Part shown: piece by piece, positions 8,091-18,925 of the stretch
Layout: each line of letters begins with the position of its first letter
How positions within the stretch are numbered: position 1 is the first letter of the stretch
Origin: Puniceicoccales bacterium
Lineage (GTDB): Bacteria > Verrucomicrobiota > Verrucomicrobiia > Opitutales > UBA953
DNA length: 51,962 nt
Direction: 5' to 3'
Assembly: GCA_031280235.1 (NCBI GenBank)
Contig: JAITHA010000074.1
Span: 1-51,962 of the forward strand
The notes under the pieces: generated by a model
Told to the model about the DNA's origin: nothing
The model's database searches: none
Seen by the model: the letters and a program-made list of their open reading frames with translations, nothing else
Program-made: the position numbers and the translations under genes

Positions 8091-10649
8091 TTAGTCTGCC
8101 AAGTTGAACGTTTTGACAAACGCGTTGTTGTTCAGATTCTGCTCACGCGTCTGTTTTTTCGCATCGGCATTTACCATAGCGCCGACAGTGAAGGAGGTCG
8201 TGCCAGCGGGCAGTTTCTTCAGCTTGATGGGCTTGGTATGAATGTAGGTGGCATAAGCCTCCTTGGCGTTATCAGAGTCTGTGGCACACGAGGCTCCGCG
8301 AAGAATGCTCTTTGCGTCTTTATAGGTCGTTTCGCCTTTGAGGCTTTCACCCATCGCAGGCGCGGACGCAGCTGTCCACGACACGTTGTTCCAGAGGAAC
8401 AGGCTATTGAAGATGCCGTAGCCCGCGCCGTTGTTGTTGATTTTTAGTTGGATAATCGGTGCACCGCCTTGCTTCACTTCGGCTGGGTTAGCGAGATATA
8501 TGTCGTTTATCTCGAAATCCGGGAGTGCGAGCTCTTGTTTAAACTCATAGTTGAGCAGGGTTTCATTGGTGCCAAGGGCTTTCTTTTCCGGGTCAACGAT
8601 GATTTTATACGGCAAGTCATATCGGCCTGTAGTGTTTCCACTATCATTTGGCCCTTTGGCGACAAGGCCTTTGATGATAAACAGGCGTTGCTGCCATGGC
8701 GAGATTTTCGGAATGGTAAATTTTTTGACGAGTTTCCCAGTGTTCATATCCCAGAGCTCAGCCTTGGTCGCTGGGCAGGGGAAGAAGTCTGTGGAAAGGT
8801 AAAAACCCACGTCGAATTTTTGCCCATCGCGCAGCGGATATTCTTGGGGAACAAGGTGGTTCCCTGTAAGCGTCGTACGATAAAGAGCCGTACTGAACTC
8901 TTGAGAGTTGTTAGACAAATCAGACTCCTCTTGCGCAGCGGATTCACGGCCCAATATTGAGCGAAACACGATCTCTTGCACGTAGTAAGGAACAGAGCTC
9001 CCGTCGTTAGCCGTGGTTGTTTTTCGCTCATAGGCACCTTGGGGGGCCACGGTAATGTTTTTCACTTTAATCTTCTTTTGCTGCCCCGGTTTCAAGGCAG
9101 GTACCTTGACCTTAACGACTGCCTTTTTATTTGCGATCATTTGGTCCCAAGCTTCATCGGTCGCGCCAGCGAGCCAGACTTCAAGCGTCGTCGCTTTCGA
9201 TGGTGCCTTGCCCAAGTTACCGACGGCGAAATCGATGTCCAATTTACTCCCGTTGTAAAGCTCTTTTATGTAGTAGCCAACTTGTGGTTTTCCTTGTTCA
9301 TCCACGTAGTCATACGAGACGAGATCCTTCTTCGGGATGCTAAATCCCAAGGCGAGGTCGGCCTGACCTGTTGCGACCTTCAAATAAACTGGGTCACCAT
9401 CAAGAGTAAGCGTTGCGGTGACAGTGCCTTTGGCATTTTTAGCGGCTTTTGTGCGGATGTAGAGTTTCGTGGCTCCTGCGGGAATGGTGCCTTTTTTCAA
9501 CCATTTTTTTCCGTCAAAAGAAACTTCGCCGTTCTGGATGGAGAAGGGTGCTCCGGGAGCATAGTCGTAGAGATTAAAGTTTTCGATGGTGGCGGAGGCG
9601 TATTCGCCAGCGGCAGCATCACCCATTTCGAGAACATTCCCGCCTTCGACAAAACGGCGGTTGACTACGACGGTGAAGGTCTGCCTCGCTGTTTGTCCGT
9701 CCGTTGTCCGGGCTTCGATAGTGATATCGGATTGGCCGTCCTCGGTGGCTTGGAGAGACTTGAGCTCAAGCCAACGCCCATCTTCCACGTTTATCTCAGC
9801 TTGGACATATTGCGGATGCGAATTCCCTACGACGCTGAAAGTTATTCCAACGGGAGAGGCGGAAATCAGACTGACAAATCCCCACTGTTGTTCGGCATTG
9901 ATATTGCCGACGAAGGGAGTGTCGTAGTAAAAATCGCCTGAGTCCACGACCTTTTCTTCGCCCATGGTTTTGAGGTTGTTGATGGCGTCAAAAACAGCCA
10001 TGTCCGCCTCTGTGGCGAGCTTGGCGAAAGTCGTGAAACCTCCGTTTTGGGCGTCGAGATTATCGCTGTTGTCGCTGATATTGACGAACCACTCGTTCGT
10101 GGCGCTGTCTGGCCCGCCGCCCTGGGCTTCAGCAGGCAGCTTGGCCATGGCGACAGTCCCGCGCGTGTTGCTCATTTTGCTTGCGTCGAATTCGTTTCGA
10201 ACGGGGTCGAATGCGGGAATTTTGGCGATCCCACTGCCGGTCTGGTAATAGCCACCGCCTTGCACGACGAAGTCCTTAACACGGCGGTGGAAGAAGGTGT
10301 AGTCGTAGTACCCTTCGTTTACATAGCGCAAAAAGTTGGCCGTTGTGGCGGGCGCGATGTCGGTGAAGAGCTCAAGGGTCACCTGCTTTTCCGAGTTGAC
10401 ATCGTTGGCAATCACTAGGCGCACCTTGTTGGTGGCTGGGTCTTGGAAGAAACGGGTGAGGAGGAGCGCGCGCGAGTCGCCCGGATTGGAGGTATAGCCA
10501 GCTATCTGCTGGGTTGTTTCGATGGCCTTGAGGGGCAAGGCTGCGCCAATCATCAGGACGGCGAACAATGTCGGGAAAACACCAAACAGACGTTCTTTCA
10601 ATGTCTGTGGCAGACGGAGGCGGCAGATGGAGGCTGTTATTTTGTTCAT
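8091..10649 (-). CDS. Secreted cyclophilin-type peptidyl-prolyl isomerase with CARDB-like C-terminal domains
   Basis: 852 residues. An N-terminal hydrophobic stretch (24-42) is a signal peptide. Residues about 75-230 are a cyclophilin domain: APATTANFL, FFHRRVKDFVVQGG containing the catalytic Arg, RGTVAMAK, DSATNEWFVN and NGGFTTFAKL are all family landmarks. Next comes a cadherin/Ig-like segment (about 250-350), then three or so CARDB-like repeats, recognisable by DLALGF and LPDFEINDIYL starts and repeated 'N.G.g' turns. Cyclophilins catalyse proline cis-trans isomerisation; with these adhesive-type tails the protein probably works outside the cytoplasm on secreted or surface proteins, possibly including its downstream neighbour. 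No PEP-CTERM, barrel or LPXTG anchor is visible. The 256 bases to the divergent aminotransferase must hold promoters for both. Confidence 0.88.
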   Translation of the reverse strand: MNKITASICRLRLPQTLKERLFGVFPTLFAVLMIGAALPLKAIETTQQIAGYTSNPGDSRALLLTRFFQDPATNKVRLVIANDVNSEKQVTLELFTDIAPATTANFLRYVNEGYYDYTFFHRRVKDFVVQGGGYYQTGSGIAKIPAFDPVRNEFDASKMSNTRGTVAMAKLPAEAQGGGPDSATNEWFVNISDNSDNLDAQNGGFTTFAKLATEADMAVFDAINNLKTMGEEKVVDSGDFYYDTPFVGNINAEQQWGFVSLISASPVGITFSVVGNSHPQYVQAEINVEDGRWLELKSLQATEDGQSDITIEARTTDGQTARQTFTVVVNRRFVEGGNVLEMGDAAAGEYASATIENFNLYDYAPGAPFSIQNGEVSFDGKKWLKKGTIPAGATKLYIRTKAAKNAKGTVTATLTLDGDPVYLKVATGQADLALGFSIPKKDLVSYDYVDEQGKPQVGYYIKELYNGSKLDIDFAVGNLGKAPSKATTLEVWLAGATDEAWDQMIANKKAVVKVKVPALKPGQQKKIKVKNITVAPQGAYERKTTTANDGSSVPYYVQEIVFRSILGRESAAQEESDLSNNSQEFSTALYRTTLTGNHLVPQEYPLRDGQKFDVGFYLSTDFFPCPATKAELWDMNTGKLVKKFTIPKISPWQQRLFIIKGLVAKGPNDSGNTTGRYDLPYKIIVDPEKKALGTNETLLNYEFKQELALPDFEINDIYLANPAEVKQGGAPIIQLKINNNGAGYGIFNSLFLWNNVSWTAASAPAMGESLKGETTYKDAKSILRGASCATDSDNAKEAYATYIHTKPIKLKKLPAGTTSFTVGAMVNADAKKQTREQNLNNNAFVKTFNLAD

Positions 10650-10905
10650 GGTGCTTTGTGTCTATTGTTGATTGTGGGATCGGGGAGCAGGCTCCCGTGT
10701 GCGCGAACATGGGGAGGAGGCTTTGCAAAGCGAGGGGGAAAACGGATTTTTGCGAAAAAAGAATGCAACGTTTCTTTTTCTGGGGAGCTGCGTGGGGCGA
10801 GAAATCGGCCTTGTGCCCTGCCTTCCAAGGCTTGGGAGATTTCCTGTGGTGCCGGGATATTCGTGTTGTCGTACTGGCCGATTTAGACATACCACGCCCT
10901 CCGAA

Positions 10906-12105
10906 ATGAGCGTATTCTGTACCACGCAAACCGCACTCTCAACTTGGGCACAAAACATCGCCCCCTCCCCCACGCTTGCCGTCGATGCAAAGGCCAAGGC
11001 ACTCAAGGCAGCGGGCAAAGACGTATGCGGCTTCGGCGCGGGAGAGCCCGATTTTGACACCCCGGCTTTCATCAAGGAAGCCTGTGCCCAGGCCCTCGCC
11101 AACGGGCAGACCAAGTACACGGCCACGCCGGGCATCCCGCCCCTGCGCGCCGCCATCGCTGCGGCGTATAACGCGCTCGGATTTGCCGTCGCGGATTCGC
11201 AGGTCGTCGTTTCATCAGGCGGCAAAATGTCCTGCTATCTGGCCATCCTCGCCACGGTGAGCCCCGGCGACGAGGTCATCATCCCTGCACCCTACTGGGT
11301 GAGCTACCCGGAGATGGTAAAGCTCGCTGGCGGCCAGCCGCATTTCATTTCCACACAAGATGATGTGGGCTTCAAGGTGACGCCCGAACAGCTACGCGAG
11401 GCCATCACGCCCAAGACGCGCCTGCTCATCCTCAACTCTCCCTCCAACCCAACCGGGGCCGTCTACTCCAGAGCAGAGCTGCAAGCCTTGGTGGACGTGG
11501 CGCTCTCCGCAGGCCTCTACATCCTCTCCGACGAAATCTATGAACGCCTGCTCTACGATGGCCAAGAATCGCTGCATCCCGCCATTTTTTCCACCGCCGC
11601 CGCAGGCCGCGTCATCACTGTCTCCGGCTTCGCCAAAACCTACTCCATGACGGGCTGGCGCTTGGGCACGCTCGTCGCCTCGCGCGAGATCGCCTCAGCC
11701 GTCGCCGACCTGCAGAGTCAGACGACATCCAACGTCACTACCTTCGCCCAATACGGCGCGCTCGCGGTTTATCAAAAACCTGCCGAGGCCGAGGCCGCGC
11801 TCGCCGGGATGCTTGCCCACTTCGACCGCCGCCGCTTGCGCTTGCTGGAAGGCTTGAACGCCATCCCAGGTTTGCGCTGTTTCCGCTCTCAGGGCGCCTT
11901 TTATCTTTTCCCGAACATCGCTTCCTTCGGGCTCAGTTCGGCGGAGTTTTGCGCCCGTCTGCTGGAGGAGGAGCTCGTCGCTGCCGTGCCAGGCTCGGCC
12001 TTTGGCGCGGAAGGTTACCTGCGCCTAAGTTATGCCACAGCGGACGCTACCATCGAAAAAGGCCTCGAGCGCCTCGCCCGTTTTTGCCAAAAACTGCGCG
12101 CCTGA
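10906..12105 (+). CDS. Class I/II pyridoxal phosphate aminotransferase, aspartate aminotransferase-like
   Basis: 399 residues from ATG 10906. The frame stays open back to 10672, but the family's usual start ([20 protein letters not shown]) fixes this ATG. Landmarks are [21 protein letters not shown], the NSPSNPTG segment, [12 protein letters not shown] and the Schiff-base lysine in [15 protein letters not shown] (Lys244), as in the AspB/AspC-like clade that transfers amino groups between aspartate and 2-oxoglutarate (sometimes prephenate). Cytoplasmic. It starts a + strand run with the Tat oxidoreductase 53 bases downstream, but no functional link is evident. Substrate preference cannot be read from the sequence. 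Confidence 0.93.
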   Translation: MSVFCTTQTALSTWAQNIAPSPTLAVDAKAKALKAAGKDVCGFGAGEPDFDTPAFIKEACAQALANGQTKYTATPGIPPLRAAIAAAYNALGFAVADSQVVVSSGGKMSCYLAILATVSPGDEVIIPAPYWVSYPEMVKLAGGQPHFISTQDDVGFKVTPEQLREAITPKTRLLILNSPSNPTGAVYSRAELQALVDVALSAGLYILSDEIYERLLYDGQESLHPAIFSTAAAGRVITVSGFAKTYSMTGWRLGTLVASREIASAVADLQSQTTSNVTTFAQYGALAVYQKPAEAEAALAGMLAHFDRRRLRLLEGLNAIPGLRCFRSQGAFYLFPNIASFGLSSAEFCARLLEEELVAAVPGSAFGAEGYLRLSYATADATIEKGLERLARFCQKLRA

Positions 12106-12158
12106 GGCTCCCAACTCGCCCGCTACCGCCACTCTTTCGCCCAAATACCACACACGCC

Positions 12159-13331
12159 ATGAACCGCCGAAACTTCCTCGCCACATCCGCCAGCGCCTGC
12201 GCCGCCATAGCCATCCCGGGCGCACTTGCCAGCGCCCAGCCAGCGTCACAGGGCTTCCAAAAAAGCGACGGCATGAACTATGCCCCGCAAGGAAAGCCCA
12301 AGCCCGTCGTCAAACCCGGCGAGTTCACCTTCGCCGCCGCCCACCTCGACCACGGCCACATCAACGGACAGTGCAATGGTCTCATCGAAGCAGGGGGCGG
12401 GCTGAAATGGGTCTTTGACCCCGACGCACAAAAAGTCGCCGCCTTTTGCCAGCGCTATCCCGGGGTCAAAATCGCCCGCTCGCTTGACGAGATCCTCGAC
12501 GACCCGTCCGTGCAGCTTATCGCCGCCGCCGCCGTGCCCAACGTGCGCGGCCCCATCGGCTGCCGCGTCATGCAAGCTGGCAAAGACTACTTCACCGACA
12601 AAACGCCTTTCACCGAGATGGCACAGCTGGACGAGGCGCGCCGCATCGCTGCAGTGACAAAACGCAAGTACATGGTTTACTTCAGCGAACGCTTGCACAC
12701 CGAATCCGGCATGTACGCCACCGACCTCATCCAGGCCGGCGTCATCGGCAAAGTCATCCACGTGCTTGGCCTCGGCCCGCACCGCCTCAACAGAGCCTCA
12801 CGCCCGGCCTGGTTCTTCAAGCGCAAGGAATATGGCGGCATCCTCTGCGACATCGGAAGCCACCAGTTTGAGCAGTTTCTCACCTACTCCGGGGCGACAG
12901 ACGCCACCATCGCCCACGCCGCCATAGGCAATTTCGCCAACCCAGAGACGCCGGAGCTCGAAGACTTTGGCGAAGCGTCCCTCACCGGAAATAACGCCTC
13001 GTCCAACTACATCCGCGTGGACTGGTTCACGCCAAACGGCCTCAGCACCTGGGGCGACGGGCGCATCGTCATCCTCGGCACAAAGGGCACCATCGAGCTG
13101 CGCAAATACGTCGATATCGCACGCGACAAGACGACCGACCATGTCTACATCGTGGACGACAAGGGAGAGCGCCACCTGCCCGTCGCCGGGAAGGTCGGCT
13201 ACCGTTTCTTTGGCGAACTCATCCTCGACAGCCTCCAGCGCACAGAAAAAGCCATGACTCAGGCGCACGCTTTCAAGGCCGCCGAGCTCTGCCTGCGCGC
13301 ACAAGCGCAAGCCTCGTGGCTGACCCGATAA
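12159..13331 (+). CDS. Tat-exported Gfo/Idh/MocA-family oxidoreductase
   Basis: 390 residues. The start MNRRNFLATSASACAAIAI is a twin-arginine signal peptide. The rest follows the Gfo/Idh/MocA layout: a Rossmann-type N-terminal part, although the usual GxGxxG is poorly kept (AAAHLDHGHINGQCNGL), then a C-terminal beta-sheet domain with WFFKRKEYGGILCDIGSHQ, the conserved 'GG.l.D.G.H' region. Members oxidise or reduce sugars with a nucleotide cofactor; Tat-exported ones are folded with cofactor before export and are common in Verrucomicrobia and Planctomycetes. The weakened dinucleotide loop makes cofactor use uncertain. A second, distinct member lies at 32090-33601. Confidence 0.85.
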   Translation: MNRRNFLATSASACAAIAIPGALASAQPASQGFQKSDGMNYAPQGKPKPVVKPGEFTFAAAHLDHGHINGQCNGLIEAGGGLKWVFDPDAQKVAAFCQRYPGVKIARSLDEILDDPSVQLIAAAAVPNVRGPIGCRVMQAGKDYFTDKTPFTEMAQLDEARRIAAVTKRKYMVYFSERLHTESGMYATDLIQAGVIGKVIHVLGLGPHRLNRASRPAWFFKRKEYGGILCDIGSHQFEQFLTYSGATDATIAHAAIGNFANPETPELEDFGEASLTGNNASSNYIRVDWFTPNGLSTWGDGRIVILGTKGTIELRKYVDIARDKTTDHVYIVDDKGERHLPVAGKVGYRFFGELILDSLQRTEKAMTQAHAFKAAELCLRAQAQASWLTR

Positions 13332-13340
13332 GGCCCACCG

Positions 13341-13901
13341 ATGGACTGCGCAGTGACAACGGATGGCGGCGCGCCGCCCGCGCCTTGGTATTGCGTGCGC
13401 GCCCAACCCCGCCGCGAGGCGCTGGCAGCAGCGGCCCTGCCCACCCTCAAGGGCGTCAACGTCTTCCACCCGCGCGTCCACTACATGCGCCCAACCCGCC
13501 TCGGCATCCGCCGCAACACCGTCTCCCTCTTCCCGGGGTACCTCTTCGCCCGTTTCCACCTCGACCTCCTCAAACAGGTGACCTACACGCAGGGCGTCGC
13601 GCGCGTCATCCGCCGTGGCCTTGATGCTGTTGAGGTACCACCTATCGTCATCAATGAACTTTTCCTGCTCACCTCCGGAGGCTCGGTCAACCTAGGCACA
13701 CCCAAATTTCGCATCGGGCAAAAAATCCGCGTAATCGCTGGCATCTTTTGCGGCACAGAGTCCACCATCGTCCGCCTTGCCCCCGCCCGCAAGCGAGTCG
13801 CAATATTGCTCGAACTCCTCGGGCAAACACAGGAGGTCACTCTCGGTCTCGACCACATCGACATCTTGGACCCCGATCCACGCCACCGCATCTGCTGGTA
13901 A
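13341..13901 (+). CDS. NusG-family transcription antiterminator paralogue (RfaH/UpxY type)
   Basis: 186 residues. Residues 15-110 fit an NGN domain: WYCVRAQPRRE, a central VFHPR strand and SLFPGYLFARF, the hallmark of NusG/RfaH. A KOW-type domain follows at about 125-180 (FRIGQKIRVIAGIFCGTEST). NusG proteins bind RNA polymerase at the beta' clamp and alter pausing and termination. No secE, rplK or other housekeeping nusG neighbours are present, so this is more likely a specialised paralogue, as often found in front of surface-polysaccharide or other long operons. It begins nine bases after the oxidoreductase stop; the next gene follows after 32 bases. Its target operon is not identifiable here. 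Confidence 0.85.
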   Translation: MDCAVTTDGGAPPAPWYCVRAQPRREALAAAALPTLKGVNVFHPRVHYMRPTRLGIRRNTVSLFPGYLFARFHLDLLKQVTYTQGVARVIRRGLDAVEVPPIVINELFLLTSGGSVNLGTPKFRIGQKIRVIAGIFCGTESTIVRLAPARKRVAILLELLGQTQEVTLGLDHIDILDPDPRHRICW

Positions 13902-13933
13902 AAAAAGCGGCCTTGCCCCGTACGCGCACGCTC

Positions 13934-14404
13934 ATGACCATCCGCCTCGCATCCCCCCTGATACACGACAGCATCGTCGATGGCGAAGGCCTGCGCACCG
14001 TCATCTGGACCCAAGGCTGCCTCTTGCGTTGCCCAGGGTGCCACAACCCGCACACCCACGACACCGCCGGGGGCTTCGAGCTGCTGATCGAGCAAGTCAA
14101 GATGGAGCTGCGCCAAACCAAGGCACAGAGCGGCATTACCTTCTCCGGCGGCGAGCCCTTCCTGCAAGTGGCCGCTTGCGTCGAAATCGCACGCTTCGCC
14201 AAGACACGTAGCTGGAACGTCTGGTGTTACACAGGGTACGTCTACGAGCAGCTGCGCGAAGACGCGACCAAACTGCCCTTGTTACGCGAAGTAGATGTCC
14301 TGGTAGACGGGCCGTTCATCTTGGCCATGCGCGACCTGCGCCTGCGCTTTCGAGGTTCCCGCAACCAGCGAATCCTGCGCTTGAAACAAGGCCTCCTCGC
14401 ATAA
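13934..14404 (+). CDS. nrdG: Anaerobic ribonucleotide reductase activating protein (radical SAM)
   Basis: 156 residues, the usual size for NrdG. The CX3CX2C cluster motif reads GCLLRCPGCHN near residues 35-45 and binds the [4Fe-4S] used for radical SAM chemistry. ITFSGGEPFLQ and the C-terminal VDVLVDGPFI, RFRGSRNQRIL are characteristic of NrdG, which makes the glycyl radical in NrdD. The large subunit gene nrdD is not in the window, so either it lies elsewhere or this protein activates another glycyl-radical enzyme. The frame is open upstream inside the NusG-like gene, but the domain begins at this ATG. Its presence points to anaerobic or micro-oxic growth. Confidence 0.9.
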   Translation: MTIRLASPLIHDSIVDGEGLRTVIWTQGCLLRCPGCHNPHTHDTAGGFELLIEQVKMELRQTKAQSGITFSGGEPFLQVAACVEIARFAKTRSWNVWCYTGYVYEQLREDATKLPLLREVDVLVDGPFILAMRDLRLRFRGSRNQRILRLKQGLLA

Positions 14405-14651
14405 AACGCATATGCAAAGGAAGGTTCCTTCGCTATTGAAAGATTTAATTCTCTCCTTTCCCAATTACAAAGGCACAGCAATTAACCCATTTTTTCAACC
14501 CGCAAGTACCATGAAAAATAAAAAAACAGATGCGCCGCCCCTGGGAGAATGCCCGAATAGTGAGGAATTGTCCGCCATTGTCGCTTGCACCGTCTTTCCA
14601 TTACACTACACTTCGGCGAGTCAAGTTATCACATAAACCGGGTTTAAAAAA

Positions 14652-15686
14652 TCAACGCGCACGCTCCACGAAACCTACCTTGCGGTGCACTTTTGCAAGA
14701 GTCTTCCAAGCAGTCTTTTGAGCCGCATCAGCGCCCGCCTTGAAGACCGCGTCAAGATGTGCCGTGTCTTGAATCAACTCCTCGTAGCGTAAGCGTACAG
14801 GGTCGAGTCGCGCAATGACGGCATCGGCCACCACCGCCTTGAAAACTCCGTAGCCCTTGCCAGCAAATTCTTCTTCCAAGGCACCCATCTCGCGCTCTGT
14901 CACAGCACTCATTATCGCCAACAAGTTGGTGATGCCAGGCTTGTCCTCGCCTACTCGCACCTCGCTTCCTGAATCCGTCACCGAAGAAAGAATTTTCCTG
15001 CGCACAACATCCGGCGTGTCCGTTAAATAAATGGTGGCATTGGTGTTGGGATCTGACTTCGACATTTTGGACGCCGGGTTTTGCAGCGACATGATGCGCG
15101 CACCCGTCTTTCCAATGAAGGCCTCCGGCACATTGAAGGTCGGGGAAAACGTACGGTTGAATTTTTCGGCAAGGTCTCTGGCAAGTTCAAGATGCTGCTT
15201 TTGGTCTTCGCCAACCGGAACAACGTGCGCGTTGTAGAGGAGGATATCTGCCGCCATGAGCACCGGATAATACAAGAGCCCGGAATACACAAACTCTTGC
15301 TTGTGCGCCTTGTCCTTAAATTGAGTCATCCGCTCAAGCTGGCCCAAGGGACAAAGACACCCCAAGACCCAAGCCAACTCCGTGTGGCCAATGACGTGGC
15401 TCTGCACAAAAATATGGCTACGCTCTGGATCAATGCCTGCAGCGATGTATTGAGCAAGACAGGTGTAAGTATTACGCCGTAGTTCTGTCGGCACCTTTGG
15501 CAAAGTGATCGCGTGCTGATCCACAACGCCGAAATAACACTCATAATCGTCCTGCATCCGACCCCAATTGATAACGGCACCAAGGTAGTTGCCAAGATGG
15601 AGGCGTCCAGTAGGTTGGGCGCAAGTGAGCACGACAGGGCGTGTTGCCGTAGAAGGTGCTCCGCTGGTGTTGGTGGTGGATGACAT
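14652..15686 (-). CDS. trpS: Tryptophanyl-tRNA synthetase
   Basis: 344 residues from the ATG at 15686; ATG 15713 and a frame open to 15746 are alternatives, but the conserved part begins soon after 15686. It is a class I synthetase that charges tRNA-Trp. The HIGH-equivalent motif PTGRLHLGNYLGA and the KMSKS motif (ASKMSKSDP) are both intact, and the family residues GEDQKQHLELARDLA are present. The 304 bases upstream, shared with the divergent ABC-F gene, contain no convincing T-box or Trp leader. Downstream, 247 bases separate it from nrdG, which converges on it. Confidence 0.97.
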   Translation of the reverse strand: MSSTTNTSGAPSTATRPVVLTCAQPTGRLHLGNYLGAVINWGRMQDDYECYFGVVDQHAITLPKVPTELRRNTYTCLAQYIAAGIDPERSHIFVQSHVIGHTELAWVLGCLCPLGQLERMTQFKDKAHKQEFVYSGLLYYPVLMAADILLYNAHVVPVGEDQKQHLELARDLAEKFNRTFSPTFNVPEAFIGKTGARIMSLQNPASKMSKSDPNTNATIYLTDTPDVVRRKILSSVTDSGSEVRVGEDKPGITNLLAIMSAVTEREMGALEEEFAGKGYGVFKAVVADAVIARLDPVRLRYEELIQDTAHLDAVFKAGADAAQKTAWKTLAKVHRKVGFVERAR

Positions 15687-15990
15687 GGTGTCGTTGGGAA
15701 AGGAGTGGGTCATGAAAACAGGGTACAACCTACATTCAACGTTCAAGTTTCAGGTTGGCGGAAACACGGGAGGTCCCGCCCATAAACGATTTGCGATTCA
15801 CGACATCTCGTTTCGTACCCATGTTTTGTTTCTGGCAGGCAGAATGCATGACTGCGTGAAATGAAAATAGGTAGCGCTTGCAATCAAACATGAATGCGAA
15901 ACTTTTTGATAAGAAGGGTGAGCCAAGCGTGCAAAAGCGCCAATGAAAGGGTTGAGCCTTGGGCGCAAAAGCATTTCCTGCCGCCACTCC
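15687..15990. other. Gene-free stretch between trpS and the ABC-F gene
   Basis: The 304 bases between two divergent starts must hold both promoters. I find no convincing -35/-10 pair. A small hairpin (GGCGG at 15757-15761 with CCGCC at 15776-15780) lies 70 bases upstream of the trpS start. The nearby phrase around 15731-15757 looks low-complexity. No RNA gene is seen. Confidence 0.4.
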
Positions 15991-17940
<1,950 letters not shown>

Positions 17941-17955
17941 TAAACGGCGCGGCAG

Positions 17956-18858
17956 CTACCGGGCGGGCCCGGCGCATTCCCAGCGCCCCCAGAGGGAAAG
18001 CGGGAGGAGGCGCCCGCCCGCCTCGTCGTGATGCGTCAATTCGCCGATGCTGACGCTGCCGCCGAGGCCCGCCGTCATCTGCCCGAGCAAGTTATGGCAA
18101 AGAATCGCCGAGGCATCTATCGTGTAAACAGTGAGCAGGATGAAGCGCGCGGTCTCTGAAAGAATTGCCCGGCAGGCATCAAGGAGCGGCGGCAGGTCAC
18201 GTTCAATTTTCCAAAGCTCGCCACCTGGGCCACGCCCGAACACCGGCGGATCGAGCAAGATGGCCTCATAGCGCCCACCGCGCCGCTCTTCGCGCTGCAC
18301 AAATTTCGTGGCGTCCTCGATGATCCAGCGGATGGGGGCATCGCCCAATTTGGAAAGAGCCTGGTTGCGCCGCCCGAGGGAAACGGCTGGCCGAGAGGCG
18401 TCCACGTGCGTAACATGCCAGCCCGCCGCAGCGCAAGCCAAGGTGGCCGCACCCGTGTAGCCGAAGAGATTCAAGGCGCGCGGAGGCTGGCCTGCCGCAG
18501 CGCGCTGCGCCGCCAACCAGCACCAGTGGGGCGCCTGCTCTGGGAAAAGCCCTATTTGCTTCGAGCTGTCCATGAAGCGCAGCTGGAAGCGCAGCCACCC
18601 TGCCCCCTGCCCCGCAGCAAGCGGGAAAGCGAGCTCCCACTCCTTGGGCGCCTGCCCGCAGGGGAAACGCCACCTCCCCTCGTCCTCGTGCACAGCGTGG
18701 GCACCATACCAGGCCTCCCGGGCGAGCGCAGGCCGCCACCACGCCTTGGGCTCGCCGCGCACAATGCGCACCGAGCCAAACTGCTCCAACTTGCGGCCAT
18801 TGCCAGAGTCAAGCAACCGGTATGTGGGCCAGTCTGTTGTGAGGACTTCAATGTGCAT
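17956..18858 (-). CDS. Class I SAM-dependent methyltransferase, RlmI/RlmK-like
   Basis: 300 residues. It has ALNLFGYTGAATLACA (SAM-binding motif I), a VDASRPAV acidic end of the second strand, and LLDPPVFGRG, the DPP[x]F motif IV of the RlmI/RlmK rRNA methyltransferase group that modifies 23S rRNA. The usual N-terminal PUA domain of RlmI appears absent; residues 1-110 form a shorter beta-rich lead-in. The protein is the last gene of a - strand group with the MBL hydrolase and thiE, 67 bases after the former. Convergent with the ABC-F gene, with only 15 bases between stops. The exact RNA substrate is inferred. Confidence 0.85.
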   Translation of the reverse strand: MHIEVLTTDWPTYRLLDSGNGRKLEQFGSVRIVRGEPKAWWRPALAREAWYGAHAVHEDEGRWRFPCGQAPKEWELAFPLAAGQGAGWLRFQLRFMDSSKQIGLFPEQAPHWCWLAAQRAAAGQPPRALNLFGYTGAATLACAAAGWHVTHVDASRPAVSLGRRNQALSKLGDAPIRWIIEDATKFVQREERRGGRYEAILLDPPVFGRGPGGELWKIERDLPPLLDACRAILSETARFILLTVYTIDASAILCHNLLGQMTAGLGGSVSIGELTHHDEAGGRLLPLSLWGRWECAGPAR

Positions 18859-18925
18859 GTCCGTTGTCGTGTTTCTGGGTGAAAATAAAAATGTGGTGCC
18901 CGGGCGTTCCTTGGAAACGGAGGCT

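Noticed and set aside
10672-10905. N-terminal extension of the aminotransferase
   Set aside because: The open frame adds 78 residues without family similarity; the conserved start is at 10906.
14511-14636. Small + strand frame between nrdG and trpS
   Set aside because: 41 codons, no motif, low composition bias; no evidence of translation.
15687-15990. T-box riboswitch upstream of trpS
   Set aside because: A GGGCGGGACC-like segment at about 15770-15785 (minus strand) only loosely resembles the T-box; no specifier loop or Stem I structure is seen, and the phylum seldom uses T-boxes.
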